Shown piece by piece: positions 21,093 to 30,220 of a stretch of 64,000 nucleotides of DNA. Under the pieces are notes generated by a model, which worked only from the letters and a program-made list of their open reading frames with translations, had not been told where the DNA came from and searched no databases. Position numbers and translations under genes: made by a program. Within the stretch, counting starts at the first letter, position 1, and each line of letters starts with the position of its first letter. The stretch lies in NCBI RefSeq assembly GCF_014856545.2, contig NZ_CP109811.1:1792001-1856000 (forward strand). Direction: 5' to 3'. Source of the stretch: Mesobacillus jeotgali. GTDB taxonomy: Bacteria; Bacillota; Bacilli; Bacillales; Cytobacillaceae.

Positions 21093-22046
21093 GTGGAAAT
21101 GATTAAGCTAAACCATCCTCATGCATATAATAAAGAAGATTTTCCTCCAATGGCCGTGGCACTGGGCTATTTCGACGGAGTTCATCTAGGCCACCAGCAG
21201 GTTATCGAGGAAGCAAAAAAAGAGGCTGAAGCTAAAGGGTTGAAAAGTGCGGTCATGACCTTTGATCCTCATCCCTCTGTCGTTCTTGGCAAAAGTGTTC
21301 AGCACATGGAATATATCACCCCATTAAATGATAAGGCTAGAACAATCGAAGCAATGGGCGTGGATTACCTATTTGTTGTTCATTTCACAACCGAATTCTC
21401 GAGTCTATTGCCCCAGGAATTTATTGATCAATACATCATTGGTTTGAATGTACACCATGTCGTGGCAGGATTCGACTATTCATACGGAAAAATGGGAAAA
21501 GGAAATATGGAGACGATCCAGTTCCATTCCAGAGGCAAGTTCGATTTCACTGTGGTATCCAAGCTGTCTACTAGTGAAGAAGAAAAGGTTAGCTCTACCT
21601 TGATCCGTACTTTTTTACGTGACGGCAAGGTAGATAAGATGCCAGGCTTGCTTGGGAGATTTTATACAACAGAGGGTACGGTTGTACATGGAGATCGCAG
21701 GGGGCGTACGATCGGTTTCCCAACAGCGAATGTAAGCATCGATGAGCAGTACATTCTCCCTCCTACTGGAGTATACGCTGTTAAGATTCAGGTAGAGGGA
21801 GCATGGCATGAAGGTGTTTGCAATGTTGGTTATAAACCAACCTTTCACAAGGAGAAAAAGGACAAACCTACTGTCGAAGTCCACATCTTCAACTTTAATA
21901 AAGAGATTTACGGTGAAACTGCAACAATAGAGTGGCATCTGCGCCTCAGAAGTGAACGGAAATTCGAGGGAATCCAGCAGTTAATTGCCCAAATCGAAAA
22001 AGATAAGCAAGAAGCCGTTCTATACTTTGAAAAAAACAAGGGTTAG
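21093..22046 (+). CDS. ribF: Bifunctional riboflavin kinase / FAD synthetase
   Basis: RibF (RibC in B. subtilis) phosphorylates riboflavin to FMN and adenylates FMN to FAD. I place the start at GTG 21093, 8 bases after AAGGTGAG, giving 317 residues; the open frame extends upstream to 21012 without support. The N-terminal nucleotidyltransferase domain has VALGYFDGVHLGHQQV and the ISSTLIR-like VSSTLIRTFL segment. The C-terminal kinase domain has GRTIGFPTANV and GVYAVKI. Confidence 0.96.
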   Translation: MEMIKLNHPHAYNKEDFPPMAVALGYFDGVHLGHQQVIEEAKKEAEAKGLKSAVMTFDPHPSVVLGKSVQHMEYITPLNDKARTIEAMGVDYLFVVHFTTEFSSLLPQEFIDQYIIGLNVHHVVAGFDYSYGKMGKGNMETIQFHSRGKFDFTVVSKLSTSEEEKVSSTLIRTFLRDGKVDKMPGLLGRFYTTEGTVVHGDRRGRTIGFPTANVSIDEQYILPPTGVYAVKIQVEGAWHEGVCNVGYKPTFHKEKKDKPTVEVHIFNFNKEIYGETATIEWHLRLRSERKFEGIQQLIAQIEKDKQEAVLYFEKNKG

Positions 22047-22048
22047 AC

Positions 22049-22077
22049 TTGCTTTTTGTCGTAAAAAGATGTATTCT
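22049..22077 (+). promoter_or_regulatory. Sigma-A-type promoter for rpsO
   Basis: TTGCTT at 22049-22054 and TATTCT at 22072-22077 have a 17-base spacer. The promoter begins three bases after the ribF stop codon and drives a leader of about 85 nt. Confidence 0.6.
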
Positions 22078-22083
22078 TATTAA

Positions 22084-22168
22084 CGTATCAAAAAAGAACC
22101 TTTGCTTGGCAAGTCGAGTCACCGACGCTTGCTCGGTAACAGGGGATTATTAAATGGAGGTGAAACGG
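22084..22168 (+). promoter_or_regulatory. Candidate S15 autoregulatory leader
   Basis: The rpsO leader contains small stems such as ACCGA-TCGGT (22120-22136) and TTGC-GCAA nearby, ending at the GGAGGTG ribosome binding site. S15 represses its own mRNA through structured leaders in Bacillaceae. This leader has a suitable position and length, but I could not verify the family consensus by eye. Confidence 0.4.
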
Positions 22169-22438
22169 ATGGCAATCACAAAAGAACGTAAAAACGAACT
22201 TATCAACGAATTCAAGACTCACGAAAGTGATACTGGATCTCCAGAAGTTCAAATCGCTGTCCTTACTGCAGAAATCAACACATTGAACGATCACTTGCGC
22301 GTTCACAAGAAGGACCACCACTCACGTCGCGGTCTTTTAAAAATGGTAGGTAAGCGTCGTAATCTTTTGACTTACCTTCGTAACAAGGACGTTGCTCGCT
22401 ACCGCGAGTTAATCAACAAGCTTGGTCTACGTAGATAG
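22169..22438 (+). CDS. rpsO: 30S ribosomal protein S15
   Basis: S15 binds the central domain of 16S rRNA early in assembly. ATG 22169 is the true start: it follows GGAGGTG by six bases and gives the standard 89 residues beginning [15 protein letters not shown]. The upstream ATG at 22154 lies next to the binding site. The conserved segments [35 protein letters not shown] and the C-terminal LGLRR are all present. Confidence 0.98.
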   Translation: MAITKERKNELINEFKTHESDTGSPEVQIAVLTAEINTLNDHLRVHKKDHHSRRGLLKMVGKRRNLLTYLRNKDVARYRELINKLGLRR

Positions 22439-22445
22439 TCTGTAA

Positions 22446-22472
22446 AAGCGGGATTTTTCCCGCTTTTTTATT
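22446..22472 (+). terminator. Intrinsic terminator after rpsO
   Basis: AAGCGGGA and TCCCGCTT pair around a short T loop and run into TTTTT, about 10 bases after the rpsO stop. Confidence 0.85.
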
Positions 22473-22686
22473 AGGCAAATTTTTTGCAGGTACATAACGA
22501 TTGATTGATATGAAGCGCTCCTTTTTGGAGCATAATATAACATAAAAGACATTTTAACATGGCACACCCATTTGCTTTGTTGGGACAAACTTTGTAAAAC
22601 GGGCTGTTGGGGAAGTTCATGGGTTTTATCATTCATTATAAAGGTATATTTGTTATATAAGACATGCGTTTGTGCTGTTTTAAATA

Positions 22687-22803
22687 AAAAGCGCAAGCGC
22701 CTTGGTCAGCCCTGACAAGCGGTGGAGGGCCGACCAGTGAAGTCGTTCTTTGACTTCATTGGGCGGACCGAAGCGTCTCGAAGGGCTAGGCGCTGGAGCT
22801 GGA
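22687..22803. repeat. Dispersed GC-rich fold-back repeat of a second class
   Basis: This element of about 115 bp lies between rpsO and pnp. The left arms AGCGCCT (22696) and AGCCCT (22708) pair with AGGGCT (22782) and AGGCGCT (22788), and GAAGTC/GACTTC forms an inner hairpin. The GCGCTGGAGCTGGAC ending matches a dispersed intergenic repeat I recognise from Bacillaceae genomes. It is unrelated to the elements at 376 and 2999. The adjacent AT-rich 22473-22686 holds no gene I can support. Confidence 0.7.
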
Positions 22804-22894
22804 CACTGATCTAAGTGTGAAAGTTTATACTTGAAAATTACAAATGCCCGGGCAGAGCCAGGGTGTACTTAGTGGTAGAGAGGGGCTAAAAAGC

Positions 22895-25012
22895 ATGGAA
22901 CAAGAAAAACAAAGTTTTTCCTTCGACTGGGCAGGACGCAAGCTTACAGTTGAAATTGGACAGCTTGCAAAGCAAGCGAGTGGTGCAGTCCTTGTCCGTT
23001 ACGGAGATACGGCTGTATTAAGCACAGCGACTGCGTCAAAAGAACCGAAGAATTTAGATTTCTTCCCTTTGACAGTCAATTATGAAGAAAGACTATATGC
23101 TGTCGGAAAAATTCCAGGCGGCTTCATTAAACGTGAAGGACGTCCAAGTGAAAAGGCGATTCTTGCGAGCCGATTAATTGACCGTCCGATCCGTCCATTA
23201 TTCCCGGATGGATTCCGCAACGATGTTCAGGTAATCAGCATTGTCATGAGTGTTGACCAGGACTGCTCATCAGAAATGGCTGCTATGTTTGGATCTTCAT
23301 TAGCACTTTCTGTTTCAGATATCCCATTTGGTGGACCAATCGCTGGTGTCACAGTGGGAAGAATTGATGGCAAGTTTGTGATCAATCCATCTGTAGAAGA
23401 AACAGAAAAGAGTGATATGCATCTGGTTGTTGCAGGTACAATGGATGCAATCAACATGGTTGAAGCAGGTGCGGAAGAGGTTCCTGAAGAGGTCATGCTT
23501 GAAGCAATCATGTTTGGACATGATGAAATCAAGCGTTTAATTGCCTTCCAACAGGAAATCGTCGCGCAGGTTGGTAAAGAAAAAAGAGAAATTAAACTTT
23601 TTGAATTAGATAAAGAACTTGAAGCTGAAGTTCGCGGAATTTGTGAGCAGGATATGATTTCAGCTATCCAGGTACAGGAAAAGCATGCTCGTGAAGATGC
23701 GATCAAAGAAGTGAAAAATGCCGTCATCGCTCGCTATGAAGAGCAAGATGCGGATGAAGACAAGCTTAAGCAAGTGAAACAAATCCTTGATAAAATTGTT
23801 AAAGGTGAGGTTCGCCGCTTGATTACGGAAGAAAAAGTACGTCCAGACGGACGTGGAGTCGATGAGATCCGACCGCTTTCTTCTGAGGTAGGCTTGCTTC
23901 CTAGAACACATGGTTCTGGATTGTTCACAAGGGGACAAACCCAGGCTCTAAGCATCTGTACACTTGGCGCAATGGGCGATGTGCAGATTCTTGATGGTCT
24001 TGGTATCGAAGAAGAAAAACGATTCATGCACCATTATAATTTCCCATTATTCTCTGTTGGTGAAACAGGTCCGATTCGTGGGCCGGGACGACGTGAAATT
24101 GGCCACGGTGCACTTGGTGAAAGAGCCCTCGAACCTGTGATCCCGAATGAGAAAGACTTCCCATACACTGTCCGACTTGTATCCGAAGTGCTTGAATCAA
24201 ATGGTTCTACTTCACAGGCAAGTATTTGTGCTAGTACATTAGCTCTTATGGATGCAGGGGTGCCAATTAAAGCACCGGTTGCCGGTATTGCAATGGGTCT
24301 GATCAAATCAGGAGAACATTATTCTATTCTTTCTGATATCCAGGGTATGGAAGATCACCTTGGCGACATGGACTTCAAAGTAGCTGGAACTGCAAAGGGT
24401 GTTACAGCATTGCAGATGGATATCAAGATTGAAGGATTATCCCGTGAGATTCTTGAAGAAGCCTTACAACAGGCGAAAAAAGGCCGCATGCATATCCTTG
24501 ATTCCATGCTGGCGACAATAAAAGAACCACGTGAACAGCTTTCAAAATATGCACCAAAAATCATCACTATGTGGATCAAGCCTGATAAAATCCGTGACGT
24601 CATTGGACCAAGCGGAAAACAAATCAATAAAATCATTGAAGAAACAGGCGTAAAAATCGACATCGAACAAGATGGTACGGTATTTATCGGTTCAGTAGAT
24701 GAAGATATGATCCAAAGAGCAAAGAAAATTATCGAAGACATTGTCCGTGAAGTCGAAGTTGGAGAAATGTACCTTGGAAAAGTCCGCCGCATTGAAAAAT
24801 TTGGTGCGTTCGTTGAAATCTTCCCTGGTAAAGACGGTTTAGTCCATATCTCTGAGCTTGCTGAAGAGCGAGTAGGTAAGGTAGAGGATGTCCTGAAGCT
24901 GGGAGATGAACTACTGGTCAAGGTAACTGAAATCGACAAACAAGGCAGAGTCAATCTTTCACGCAAAGCAGTATTAAAAGAGCAGCGTGAAAAAGCTGAA
25001 AAACAATCTTAA
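22895..25012 (+). CDS. pnp: Polynucleotide phosphorylase
   Basis: PNPase is the main phosphorolytic 3'-5' exoribonuclease in Bacillus RNA decay and is also linked to DNA repair and competence. From ATG 22895, after GAGAGGGG, the protein has 705 residues. Two RNase PH domains flank an all-helical domain; FTRGQTQAL and the [17 protein letters not shown] segment mark the second, catalytic PH core. A KH domain ([17 protein letters not shown], about 570) and an S1 domain (about 620-690) complete it. An upstream in-frame extension to 22844 lacks a ribosome binding site. Confidence 0.98.
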   Translation: MEQEKQSFSFDWAGRKLTVEIGQLAKQASGAVLVRYGDTAVLSTATASKEPKNLDFFPLTVNYEERLYAVGKIPGGFIKREGRPSEKAILASRLIDRPIRPLFPDGFRNDVQVISIVMSVDQDCSSEMAAMFGSSLALSVSDIPFGGPIAGVTVGRIDGKFVINPSVEETEKSDMHLVVAGTMDAINMVEAGAEEVPEEVMLEAIMFGHDEIKRLIAFQQEIVAQVGKEKREIKLFELDKELEAEVRGICEQDMISAIQVQEKHAREDAIKEVKNAVIARYEEQDADEDKLKQVKQILDKIVKGEVRRLITEEKVRPDGRGVDEIRPLSSEVGLLPRTHGSGLFTRGQTQALSICTLGAMGDVQILDGLGIEEEKRFMHHYNFPLFSVGETGPIRGPGRREIGHGALGERALEPVIPNEKDFPYTVRLVSEVLESNGSTSQASICASTLALMDAGVPIKAPVAGIAMGLIKSGEHYSILSDIQGMEDHLGDMDFKVAGTAKGVTALQMDIKIEGLSREILEEALQQAKKGRMHILDSMLATIKEPREQLSKYAPKIITMWIKPDKIRDVIGPSGKQINKIIEETGVKIDIEQDGTVFIGSVDEDMIQRAKKIIEDIVREVEVGEMYLGKVRRIEKFGAFVEIFPGKDGLVHISELAEERVGKVEDVLKLGDELLVKVTEIDKQGRVNLSRKAVLKEQREKAEKQS

Positions 25013-25019
25013 CCAGTAA

Positions 25020-25048
25020 AGGCCGGGTGCAGTCCCGGCCTTTTTATT
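25020..25048 (+). terminator. Intrinsic terminator after pnp
   Basis: GGCCGGG and CCCGGCC with a 6-nt loop are followed by TTTTTATTTTTT. The following 200 bases before ylxY hold no gene that I can support. Confidence 0.9.
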
Positions 25049-25258
25049 TTTTTCTATGCCCCCATCTTAACACCCCAAAGCTCTGCTCGATCAGCAGCAG
25101 TTTTTAATATTTACGTAGCCAAGATCCTCTCTTTTCTTGTTCATTCACGACTGTCTTTCGTTCTACCTTGTCCTTCTGTTTCATAGAGTAAAATAAGGCT
25201 CTTTTTGTACATCATGCAATATTTTCGAGTGGGCTTAACAGAGGAGGAGGCAAATTAA

Positions 25259-26224
25259 ATGCGAAAGTTTGTATTAATTTCTGTTTTATTGATTGCTGCG
25301 TGGATCATGGTGAATAATCCATTCTCCCATACATATGTTTCAGGACTTAAAACCGGGGCACTTGAAGTGGCTGGCAATAAGAATTCATTAATGTCAGAAA
25401 TTGAATTGAAAGCAAAAGAATATGAAATTGAACCATCCGATGCCAGGAAAGATCCTGTCTGGAAGGTAGTTCCCGGCTACAATGGGCTTAAAGTAGATAT
25501 CAAAAAGTCTTTTAACAAGATGGAGAAGGAAGGCGAATTTGATCCGGAAAAGCTAGTCTTCAAGCAGGTGCCGCCTCAAGTACATTTAAATGATTTGCCG
25601 CCTTCGGCCATCTATAAAGGACATCCTGAAAAGCCGATGGTAAGCTTTATTATTAATGTAGCATGGGGAAATGAGTACTTGACAGGAATGCTTGCGACTT
25701 TAAAGAAGCATAATGTGACGGCAAGTTTCTTTCTTGAAGGCAGATGGGTAAAGAATAACCCAGGCATGGCGAAAATGATTGCTGACGCAGGACATGAGAT
25801 AGGAAATCATTCATTCACACACCCAAACATGAAGCAGCTTTCTGCAGCTAAAATCAATGAGGAGATCACCAGGACAAATGAGGTTATTGAAGCAGTGACC
25901 AGTGTAAAAAGTAAGTGGTTTGCTCCACCAAGTGGGTACTACAAGGATGAAGTGGTTGAAATAGCTGCCGCACATCAATTAGGGACCGTCATGTGGAGCG
26001 TAGATACGATCGATTGGCAGAAGCCCACTCCAGATAGACTGATCAATAGAGTGATGGGGAAGGTTCACAATGGCGCAATGATTCTAATGCATCCAACAGA
26101 GTCGACTGCTGCCTCGCTCGATCAATTGATCACTCAAATAAAAGCCAAAAATTTACAAATTGGAACTGTTTCCAGTTTATTAAGTGAAAATAGGATAGTA
26201 ACGACAAAAAAAATGAAAGAATAG
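25259..26224 (+). CDS. ylxY: Polysaccharide deacetylase-family protein YlxY with degenerate first motif
   Basis: A 321-residue NodB-homology protein with one N-terminal membrane segment (FVLISVLLIAAWIMV), probably an uncleaved anchor or signal peptide, so the domain faces outside. The fold motifs are HEIGNHSFTHP (metal His pair), WFAPPSGYYKDE, MWSVDTIDW and ILMHPT. Motif 1, which supplies the catalytic Asp pair as TFDDG in active deacetylases, reads SFIINVAWGNEY here. Activity is therefore doubtful. B. subtilis YlxY, as I recall it, shares this change. It lies between pnp and mlpA as in B. subtilis. Confidence 0.92.
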   Translation: MRKFVLISVLLIAAWIMVNNPFSHTYVSGLKTGALEVAGNKNSLMSEIELKAKEYEIEPSDARKDPVWKVVPGYNGLKVDIKKSFNKMEKEGEFDPEKLVFKQVPPQVHLNDLPPSAIYKGHPEKPMVSFIINVAWGNEYLTGMLATLKKHNVTASFFLEGRWVKNNPGMAKMIADAGHEIGNHSFTHPNMKQLSAAKINEEITRTNEVIEAVTSVKSKWFAPPSGYYKDEVVEIAAAHQLGTVMWSVDTIDWQKPTPDRLINRVMGKVHNGAMILMHPTESTAASLDQLITQIKAKNLQIGTVSSLLSENRIVTTKKMKE

Positions 26225-26308
26225 CATTGTATTTGGAAAAAGTAAGTTAAATGGACTATACTAAGTAAATGCAGTAATTTTAGCAGCTGGTACCAGAGGA
26301 GGAATATA

Positions 26309-27541
26309 ATGATAAAGAAATATACATGCCAAAACGGTGTAAGAATTGTACTAGAACAAATTCCAACTGTCCGTTCGGTGGCAATCGGAGTATGGATCGG
26401 AACAGGCTCCCGTAATGAAAACCCAGAGAACAATGGGATTTCCCATTTTCTTGAGCATATGTTCTTTAAAGGCACCAAGACAAGGACCGCCAGAGAAATC
26501 GCGGAGTCCTTTGACAGCATTGGCGGTCAGGTGAATGCATTCACTTCCAAGGAATATACATGTTATTACGCGAAGGTATTAGATAATCATGCCCCATACG
26601 CGTTAGAAGTTTTAGCTGATATGTTCTTTAATTCTACCTTTGATTCTGAGGAATTGAATAAAGAGAAGAACGTTGTGAACGAAGAAATCAAGATGTACGA
26701 AGATACTCCTGATGATATCGTCCACGATTTGCTTAGCCAGGCAGTTTACGGCGACCATCCGCTTGCGTATCCTATCCTTGGAACGGAGGAAACACTTCAA
26801 AGTTTTACAGGAGAAAAGCTGGAGCAGTATATGCATGATACTTACAGACCGGAAAATGTAGTTATATCCATTGCCGGGAATGTTCCGGAATCTTTCATAA
26901 AAAACGCAGAAGATTTCTTTGGCTCATATGAAGCAAGCAAGGAAAAGATGGATAATGCGAAACCCGAATTCCATGCAACACATGCTTCCCGTAAAAAAGA
27001 AACTGAACAAGCACACCTTTGCCTGGGTTTCGAAGGATTGCAGATCGGACACTCTGACGTCTATAGCTTGATCGTCTTGAACAATGTACTAGGGGGCAGC
27101 ATGAGCAGCAGACTGTTCCAGGAAGTACGTGAACAGCGCGGACTTGCTTACTCTGTGTTTTCCTATCACTCAGCTTACCAGGATAGCGGTATGGTGACCA
27201 TTTATGGCGGGACTGGCGCAAATCAGCTGAACGTTCTATATGAAACAATTCAGGACACTCTTGCGAAGCTGCGAGCAGAAGGCATTACGGAAAAAGAACT
27301 CAACAACAGTAAAGAACAGCTTAAAGGCAGCCTGATGTTGAGCCTTGAAAGCACAAACAGCCGTATGAGCAGGAACGGAAAAAATGAACTTCTGCTTGGA
27401 AGACATCGCTCCCTTGATGAAATCGTCGAACAAATCGATCAGGTAACTAAGGATAGCGTCGATGGAATGGCCAATAAGATTTTCACAGACAAATATTCTG
27501 TTTCCTTGATCAGTCCAAATGGCGAACTGCCAAATTTATAA
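26309..27541 (+). CDS. mlpA: Zinc protease of the M16 (pitrilysin/insulinase) family, MlpA
   Basis: A 410-residue M16B peptidase (YmxG/MlpA). The inverted zinc motif HFLEH is at residues 46-50, followed by the downstream Glu region NVVNEEIKMYEDTPDD; the C-terminal half carries the R/Y substrate-binding segment LFQEVREQRGLAYSVFSYHS. MlpA has been linked to control of aprE expression in B. subtilis. The start follows AGAGGAGG. A strong terminator closes the gene. Confidence 0.95.
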   Translation: MIKKYTCQNGVRIVLEQIPTVRSVAIGVWIGTGSRNENPENNGISHFLEHMFFKGTKTRTAREIAESFDSIGGQVNAFTSKEYTCYYAKVLDNHAPYALEVLADMFFNSTFDSEELNKEKNVVNEEIKMYEDTPDDIVHDLLSQAVYGDHPLAYPILGTEETLQSFTGEKLEQYMHDTYRPENVVISIAGNVPESFIKNAEDFFGSYEASKEKMDNAKPEFHATHASRKKETEQAHLCLGFEGLQIGHSDVYSLIVLNNVLGGSMSSRLFQEVREQRGLAYSVFSYHSAYQDSGMVTIYGGTGANQLNVLYETIQDTLAKLRAEGITEKELNNSKEQLKGSLMLSLESTNSRMSRNGKNELLLGRHRSLDEIVEQIDQVTKDSVDGMANKIFTDKYSVSLISPNGELPNL

Positions 27542-27551
27542 TATCTTCCAA

Positions 27552-27586
27552 AAACAGCAGTTTCCATGTGAAACTGCTGTTTTTAT
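27552..27586 (+). terminator. Intrinsic terminator after mlpA
   Basis: AACAGCAGTTTC and GAAACTGCTGTT form a perfect 12-bp stem with a 5-nt loop, followed by TTTATTT. Confidence 0.9.
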
Positions 27587-27648
27587 TTAAAGGAACCTTT
27601 CGCCACTTCAATTACAGCCCCAGGAAAGCAGAAAGAGGCGCAGGTTCG

Positions 27649-27900
27649 TGACAGGTTTGGTCTCTGCTGGATGAAAGCTGTCAAGAAAACGAAGGAATCG
27701 TGACAGGTTTGGTCTCTGCTGGATGAAAGCTGTCAAGAAAACGAAGGAATAGTGACAGGTTTGGCCTCTGCACATGAAAAGCTGTCAAGAAAACGAAGGA
27801 ATAGTGACAGGTTTGGCCTCTGTACATGAAGAGCTGTCAAGAAAACGAGGGAATTATGACAGGTTTGGTCTCTGCAGATGAAAGCTGTCAAAATAACCAG
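27649..27900. repeat. Tandem array B: 52-bp units with inverted TGACAG/CTGTCA arms
   Basis: Units begin at 27649, 27701, 27753, 27805 and 27857, each exactly 52 bases apart. Each contains TGACAGGTTT, about 15 nt, AAAGCTGTCA (the same arm inverted, one mismatch), then about 17 nt ending GAAGGAAT. The fifth unit decays after its right arm. It lies between the mlpA terminator and ymxH with no gene inside. The arm length and spacing match arrays A and C although the arm sequence differs. Confidence 0.9.
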
Positions 27901-28003
27901 TGATAGTGTCAAACAATTCCCCTTTTTTTCAAGGATATGTATTCTAAAAAACCTCCTGGATTGATACATATAGAGTAAGGACAAAGTGACAGGGGGGGCC
28001 AAC

Positions 28004-28249
28004 ATGAAATTAAGTGAACTTGGCGGTAAAGAAATCGTCGATGCAAAGAGGGCAGAAAGATTAGGCGTGCTCGGACAGACTGATTTGGAAATTAATGAAC
28101 GTTCTGGACAAATAGAAGCTTTGATCATTCCATCTTTAAAATGGTTCGGTCTCCGCAAGCAATCCGGAGAAGTTCGGGTTCCATGGAAGCATATAAAGAA
28201 AATAGGTACCGACATGATTATCATTGACATACCAGATGATGAAGCGTAA
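28004..28249 (+). CDS. ymxH: YlmC/YmxH family PRC-barrel protein
   Basis: An 81-residue protein with the sporulation-associated YlmC/YmxH signature: MKLSELGGKEIVDAKRAERLG, GQTDLEINE, and the ending VPWKHIKKIGTDMIIID. ATG 28004 follows AGGGGGG; the in-frame GTG at 27986 precedes that binding site. The small PRC-barrel fold suggests a protein or RNA contact role; its function is unknown. It sits directly before the dipicolinate operon, as in B. subtilis. Confidence 0.93.
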   Translation: MKLSELGGKEIVDAKRAERLGVLGQTDLEINERSGQIEALIIPSLKWFGLRKQSGEVRVPWKHIKKIGTDMIIIDIPDDEA

Positions 28250-28339
28250 AAGCGGGCACAGAGCCGGCTTTATTTTTTTGCCAGATTAATTCCTTAGGTT
28301 TTTCAACATAAAAAACTCTACACTTATAAAATAGCTTTC

Positions 28340-28372
28340 TGCGCCGGCCATAGGTCCGGCGCATTTCTTTTA
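28340..28372 (+). terminator. Hairpin with T-rich tail before dpaA
   Basis: TGCGCCGG and CCGGCGCA form an 8-bp stem, followed by TTTCTTTT. It probably ends ymxH transcription. A nearly identical stem lies after ymfH at 49099. Confidence 0.75.
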
Positions 28373-28381
28373 TGGAAAACT

Positions 28382-28410
28382 CACCTATTACAAGTTTGAT
28401 ACATATGATG
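28382..28410 (+). promoter_or_regulatory. Candidate sigma-K promoter for dpaA-dpaB
   Basis: CACC at 28382-28385 and CATATGATG at 28402-28410 are 16 bases apart, close to the sigma-K pattern (AC, then CATAnnnTA with one mismatch). The spoVF operon of B. subtilis is transcribed by sigma-K in the mother cell, which fits. Confidence 0.5.
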
Positions 28411-28476
28411 TTGAAGTAGTTCAATTTGAATGAAATATATATTCCAGGATTAATGGAAAAGAAGGTGATTGTTCTC

Positions 28477-29379
28477 ATGCTGACAGGAATGCAAATCGCA
28501 GTTATCGGCGGTGATGCGAGACAGCTGGAGATTATTCGCAAGCTGACAGAGCTTGATGCAAAGCTTTCTTTAATAGGCTTCGAGCAGTTGGACCATGCTT
28601 TTACAGGTGCCTCAAAAGAAAAGATAGATGAAGTTGATTTTTCCGTCCAGGACGCTTTGATCCTGCCTGTGCCAGGAACAAGTCTGGAGGGTCAGGTCGA
28701 AACGATTTTCTCAAATGAAAAAGTAGTCCTCATCAAAGAAATGCTTGAAAAGACACCAGAACATTGCACAGTTTATTCAGGCATCAGCAACTCATATTTG
28801 ACTGGTATTACAAAGCAGGCTAACAGGAAACTTATACAGCTGTTCGCTCGTGATGATGTAGCAATATACAACTCAATCCCGACTGTCGAAGGAACGATCA
28901 TGATGGCGATCCAACATACAGATTTCACTATCCACGGCTCCAAGGTAACCGTTCTGGGGTTGGGCAGAGTTGGTATGAGTGTGGCGAGGACCTTCCATGC
29001 CCTTGGTGCTAAGGTGAAGGTCGGAGCGAGGAAAAGTGAGCACATCGCAAGGATTACGGAAATGGGTCTAGAACCATTCCTTTTATCTGAAATAGGCAAA
29101 GAAGTTTCAGATACCGATATTTGTATCAATACGGTTCCTCATCAAATCGTTACAGCCTCTGTCATTTCGAGGATGCCAGCTCATACCCTGATTATTGACC
29201 TTGCATCCAAACCAGGTGGAACGGATTTTCGCTATGCGGAAAAGCGCGGAATCAAAGCGTTGCTTGCACCAGGATTGCCGGGAATCGTTGCCCCGAAAAC
29301 TGCAGGCCAAATATTGGCGAACGTTCTTTCTCAGCTGCTTATGGAAGACTTTAATAACCGAAAGGAGAAAGAAGCATGA
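28477..29379 (+). CDS. dpaA: Dipicolinate synthase subunit A (SpoVFA)
   Basis: With DpaB it makes dipicolinic acid, the spore-core calcium chelator, from the lysine-pathway intermediate dihydrodipicolinate. ATG 28477 follows GAAGGTGAT and gives 300 residues; the frame extends upstream to 28426 without support. MQIAVIGGDARQLEIIRKL opens it, and VTVLGLGRVGMSVARTFHALGA forms a second, NAD(P)-binding Rossmann domain. GLPGIVAPKTAGQILANVL is highly conserved. The end overlaps dpaB by four bases (ATGA). Confidence 0.97.
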   Translation: MLTGMQIAVIGGDARQLEIIRKLTELDAKLSLIGFEQLDHAFTGASKEKIDEVDFSVQDALILPVPGTSLEGQVETIFSNEKVVLIKEMLEKTPEHCTVYSGISNSYLTGITKQANRKLIQLFARDDVAIYNSIPTVEGTIMMAIQHTDFTIHGSKVTVLGLGRVGMSVARTFHALGAKVKVGARKSEHIARITEMGLEPFLLSEIGKEVSDTDICINTVPHQIVTASVISRMPAHTLIIDLASKPGGTDFRYAEKRGIKALLAPGLPGIVAPKTAGQILANVLSQLLMEDFNNRKEKEA

Positions 29380-29972
29380 GTTTAAAAGGGAAAAAGATTG
29401 GATTTGGATTAACAGGCTCGCATTGTACGTATGATGCTGTGTTTCCTGAAATTGAAAAGTTAGTGAATGCAGGAGCTGAAGTTTTACCGGTTGTCACATT
29501 CACTGTTAAAAATACAGAAACACGTTTTGGCAAGGGAGAAGATTGGGTACAGCGGATTGAGGAACTTACAGGGAACAATGTGATAGACTCAATTGTGAAG
29601 GCCGAACCCCTGGGTCCCAAAATACCACTTGATTGTATGGTCATCGCCCCGCTGACAGGCAATTCCATGAGCAAGTTTGCGAATGCAATGACAGATTCAC
29701 CAGTCTTGATGGCTGCTAAAGCAACTTTGAGAAACCAGAAGCCAGTTGTTCTTGGCATCTCGACGAACGATGCTTTGGGGTTAAATGGCGTTAATCTTAT
29801 GAGATTAATGGCAACCAAGAACATTTATATGATTCCTTTTGGCCAGGATGATCCGGTCAAAAAGCCAAATTCTATGGTCGCAAGAATGGGGATGCTTTCC
29901 GAGACAATCATGGAGGCGATGAATGGCAAGCAGCTCCAGCCAGTGCTGGTCGAGCGTTATAAGGATAATTAA
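29376..29972 (+). CDS. dpaB: Dipicolinate synthase subunit B (SpoVFB), flavoprotein
   Basis: A 198-residue flavoprotein-like subunit of dipicolinate synthase. It starts GKKIGFGLTGSHCTYD, the FMN-binding loop pattern of this fold, and contains IAPLTGNSMSKFANAMTDSPV. It is translationally coupled to dpaA. The pair acts in the mother cell during late sporulation. The next gene, asd, follows 248 bases later after a leader with its own hairpin. Confidence 0.97.
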   Translation: MSLKGKKIGFGLTGSHCTYDAVFPEIEKLVNAGAEVLPVVTFTVKNTETRFGKGEDWVQRIEELTGNNVIDSIVKAEPLGPKIPLDCMVIAPLTGNSMSKFANAMTDSPVLMAAKATLRNQKPVVLGISTNDALGLNGVNLMRLMATKNIYMIPFGQDDPVKKPNSMVARMGMLSETIMEAMNGKQLQPVLVERYKDN

Positions 29973-30116
29973 TTCTGTAAGTTAACACAGAAGACAATGG
30001 GCAAAAATTCTGCTCTGAATGCACTAATTTCAACTGGAAACGCTTTTCTCCGGCAGTGAAGCAAAATGTTTCTTTTCTTAATGATTGATTATGATAAAAT
30101 ATAGGATAATATACTA

Positions 30117-30150
30117 GGCGGTTATTTCTATTGGACCGCCGTTTTACTTA
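30117..30150 (+). promoter_or_regulatory. Hairpin with T tail in the asd leader
   Basis: GGCGGT (30117-30122) and ACCGCC (30135-30140) form a 6-bp stem with a 12-nt loop, followed by GTTTTACTT. A possible -10 (TAAAAT, 30095) lies just upstream, so the hairpin would be at the very start of the transcript, about 80 bases before asd. Confidence 0.4.
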
Positions 30151-30220
30151 TGGTTTAAACAACCTCAGCAAAAAATGCGGGGATATAAAAACGATAATGG
30201 TAGTGGAAGGGGAAACAGCA

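Noticed and set aside
22844..22894. Longer pnp product from the upstream in-frame start
   Set aside because: The extension has no ribosome binding site and is not found in other PNPases; MEQEKQSF at 22895 matches the family N terminus.
27733..28230. Minus-strand open frame of 165 codons through array B and ymxH
   Set aside because: It reads antisense through the repeat and through ymxH, which is a clear gene; its repetitive peptide simply reflects the array.
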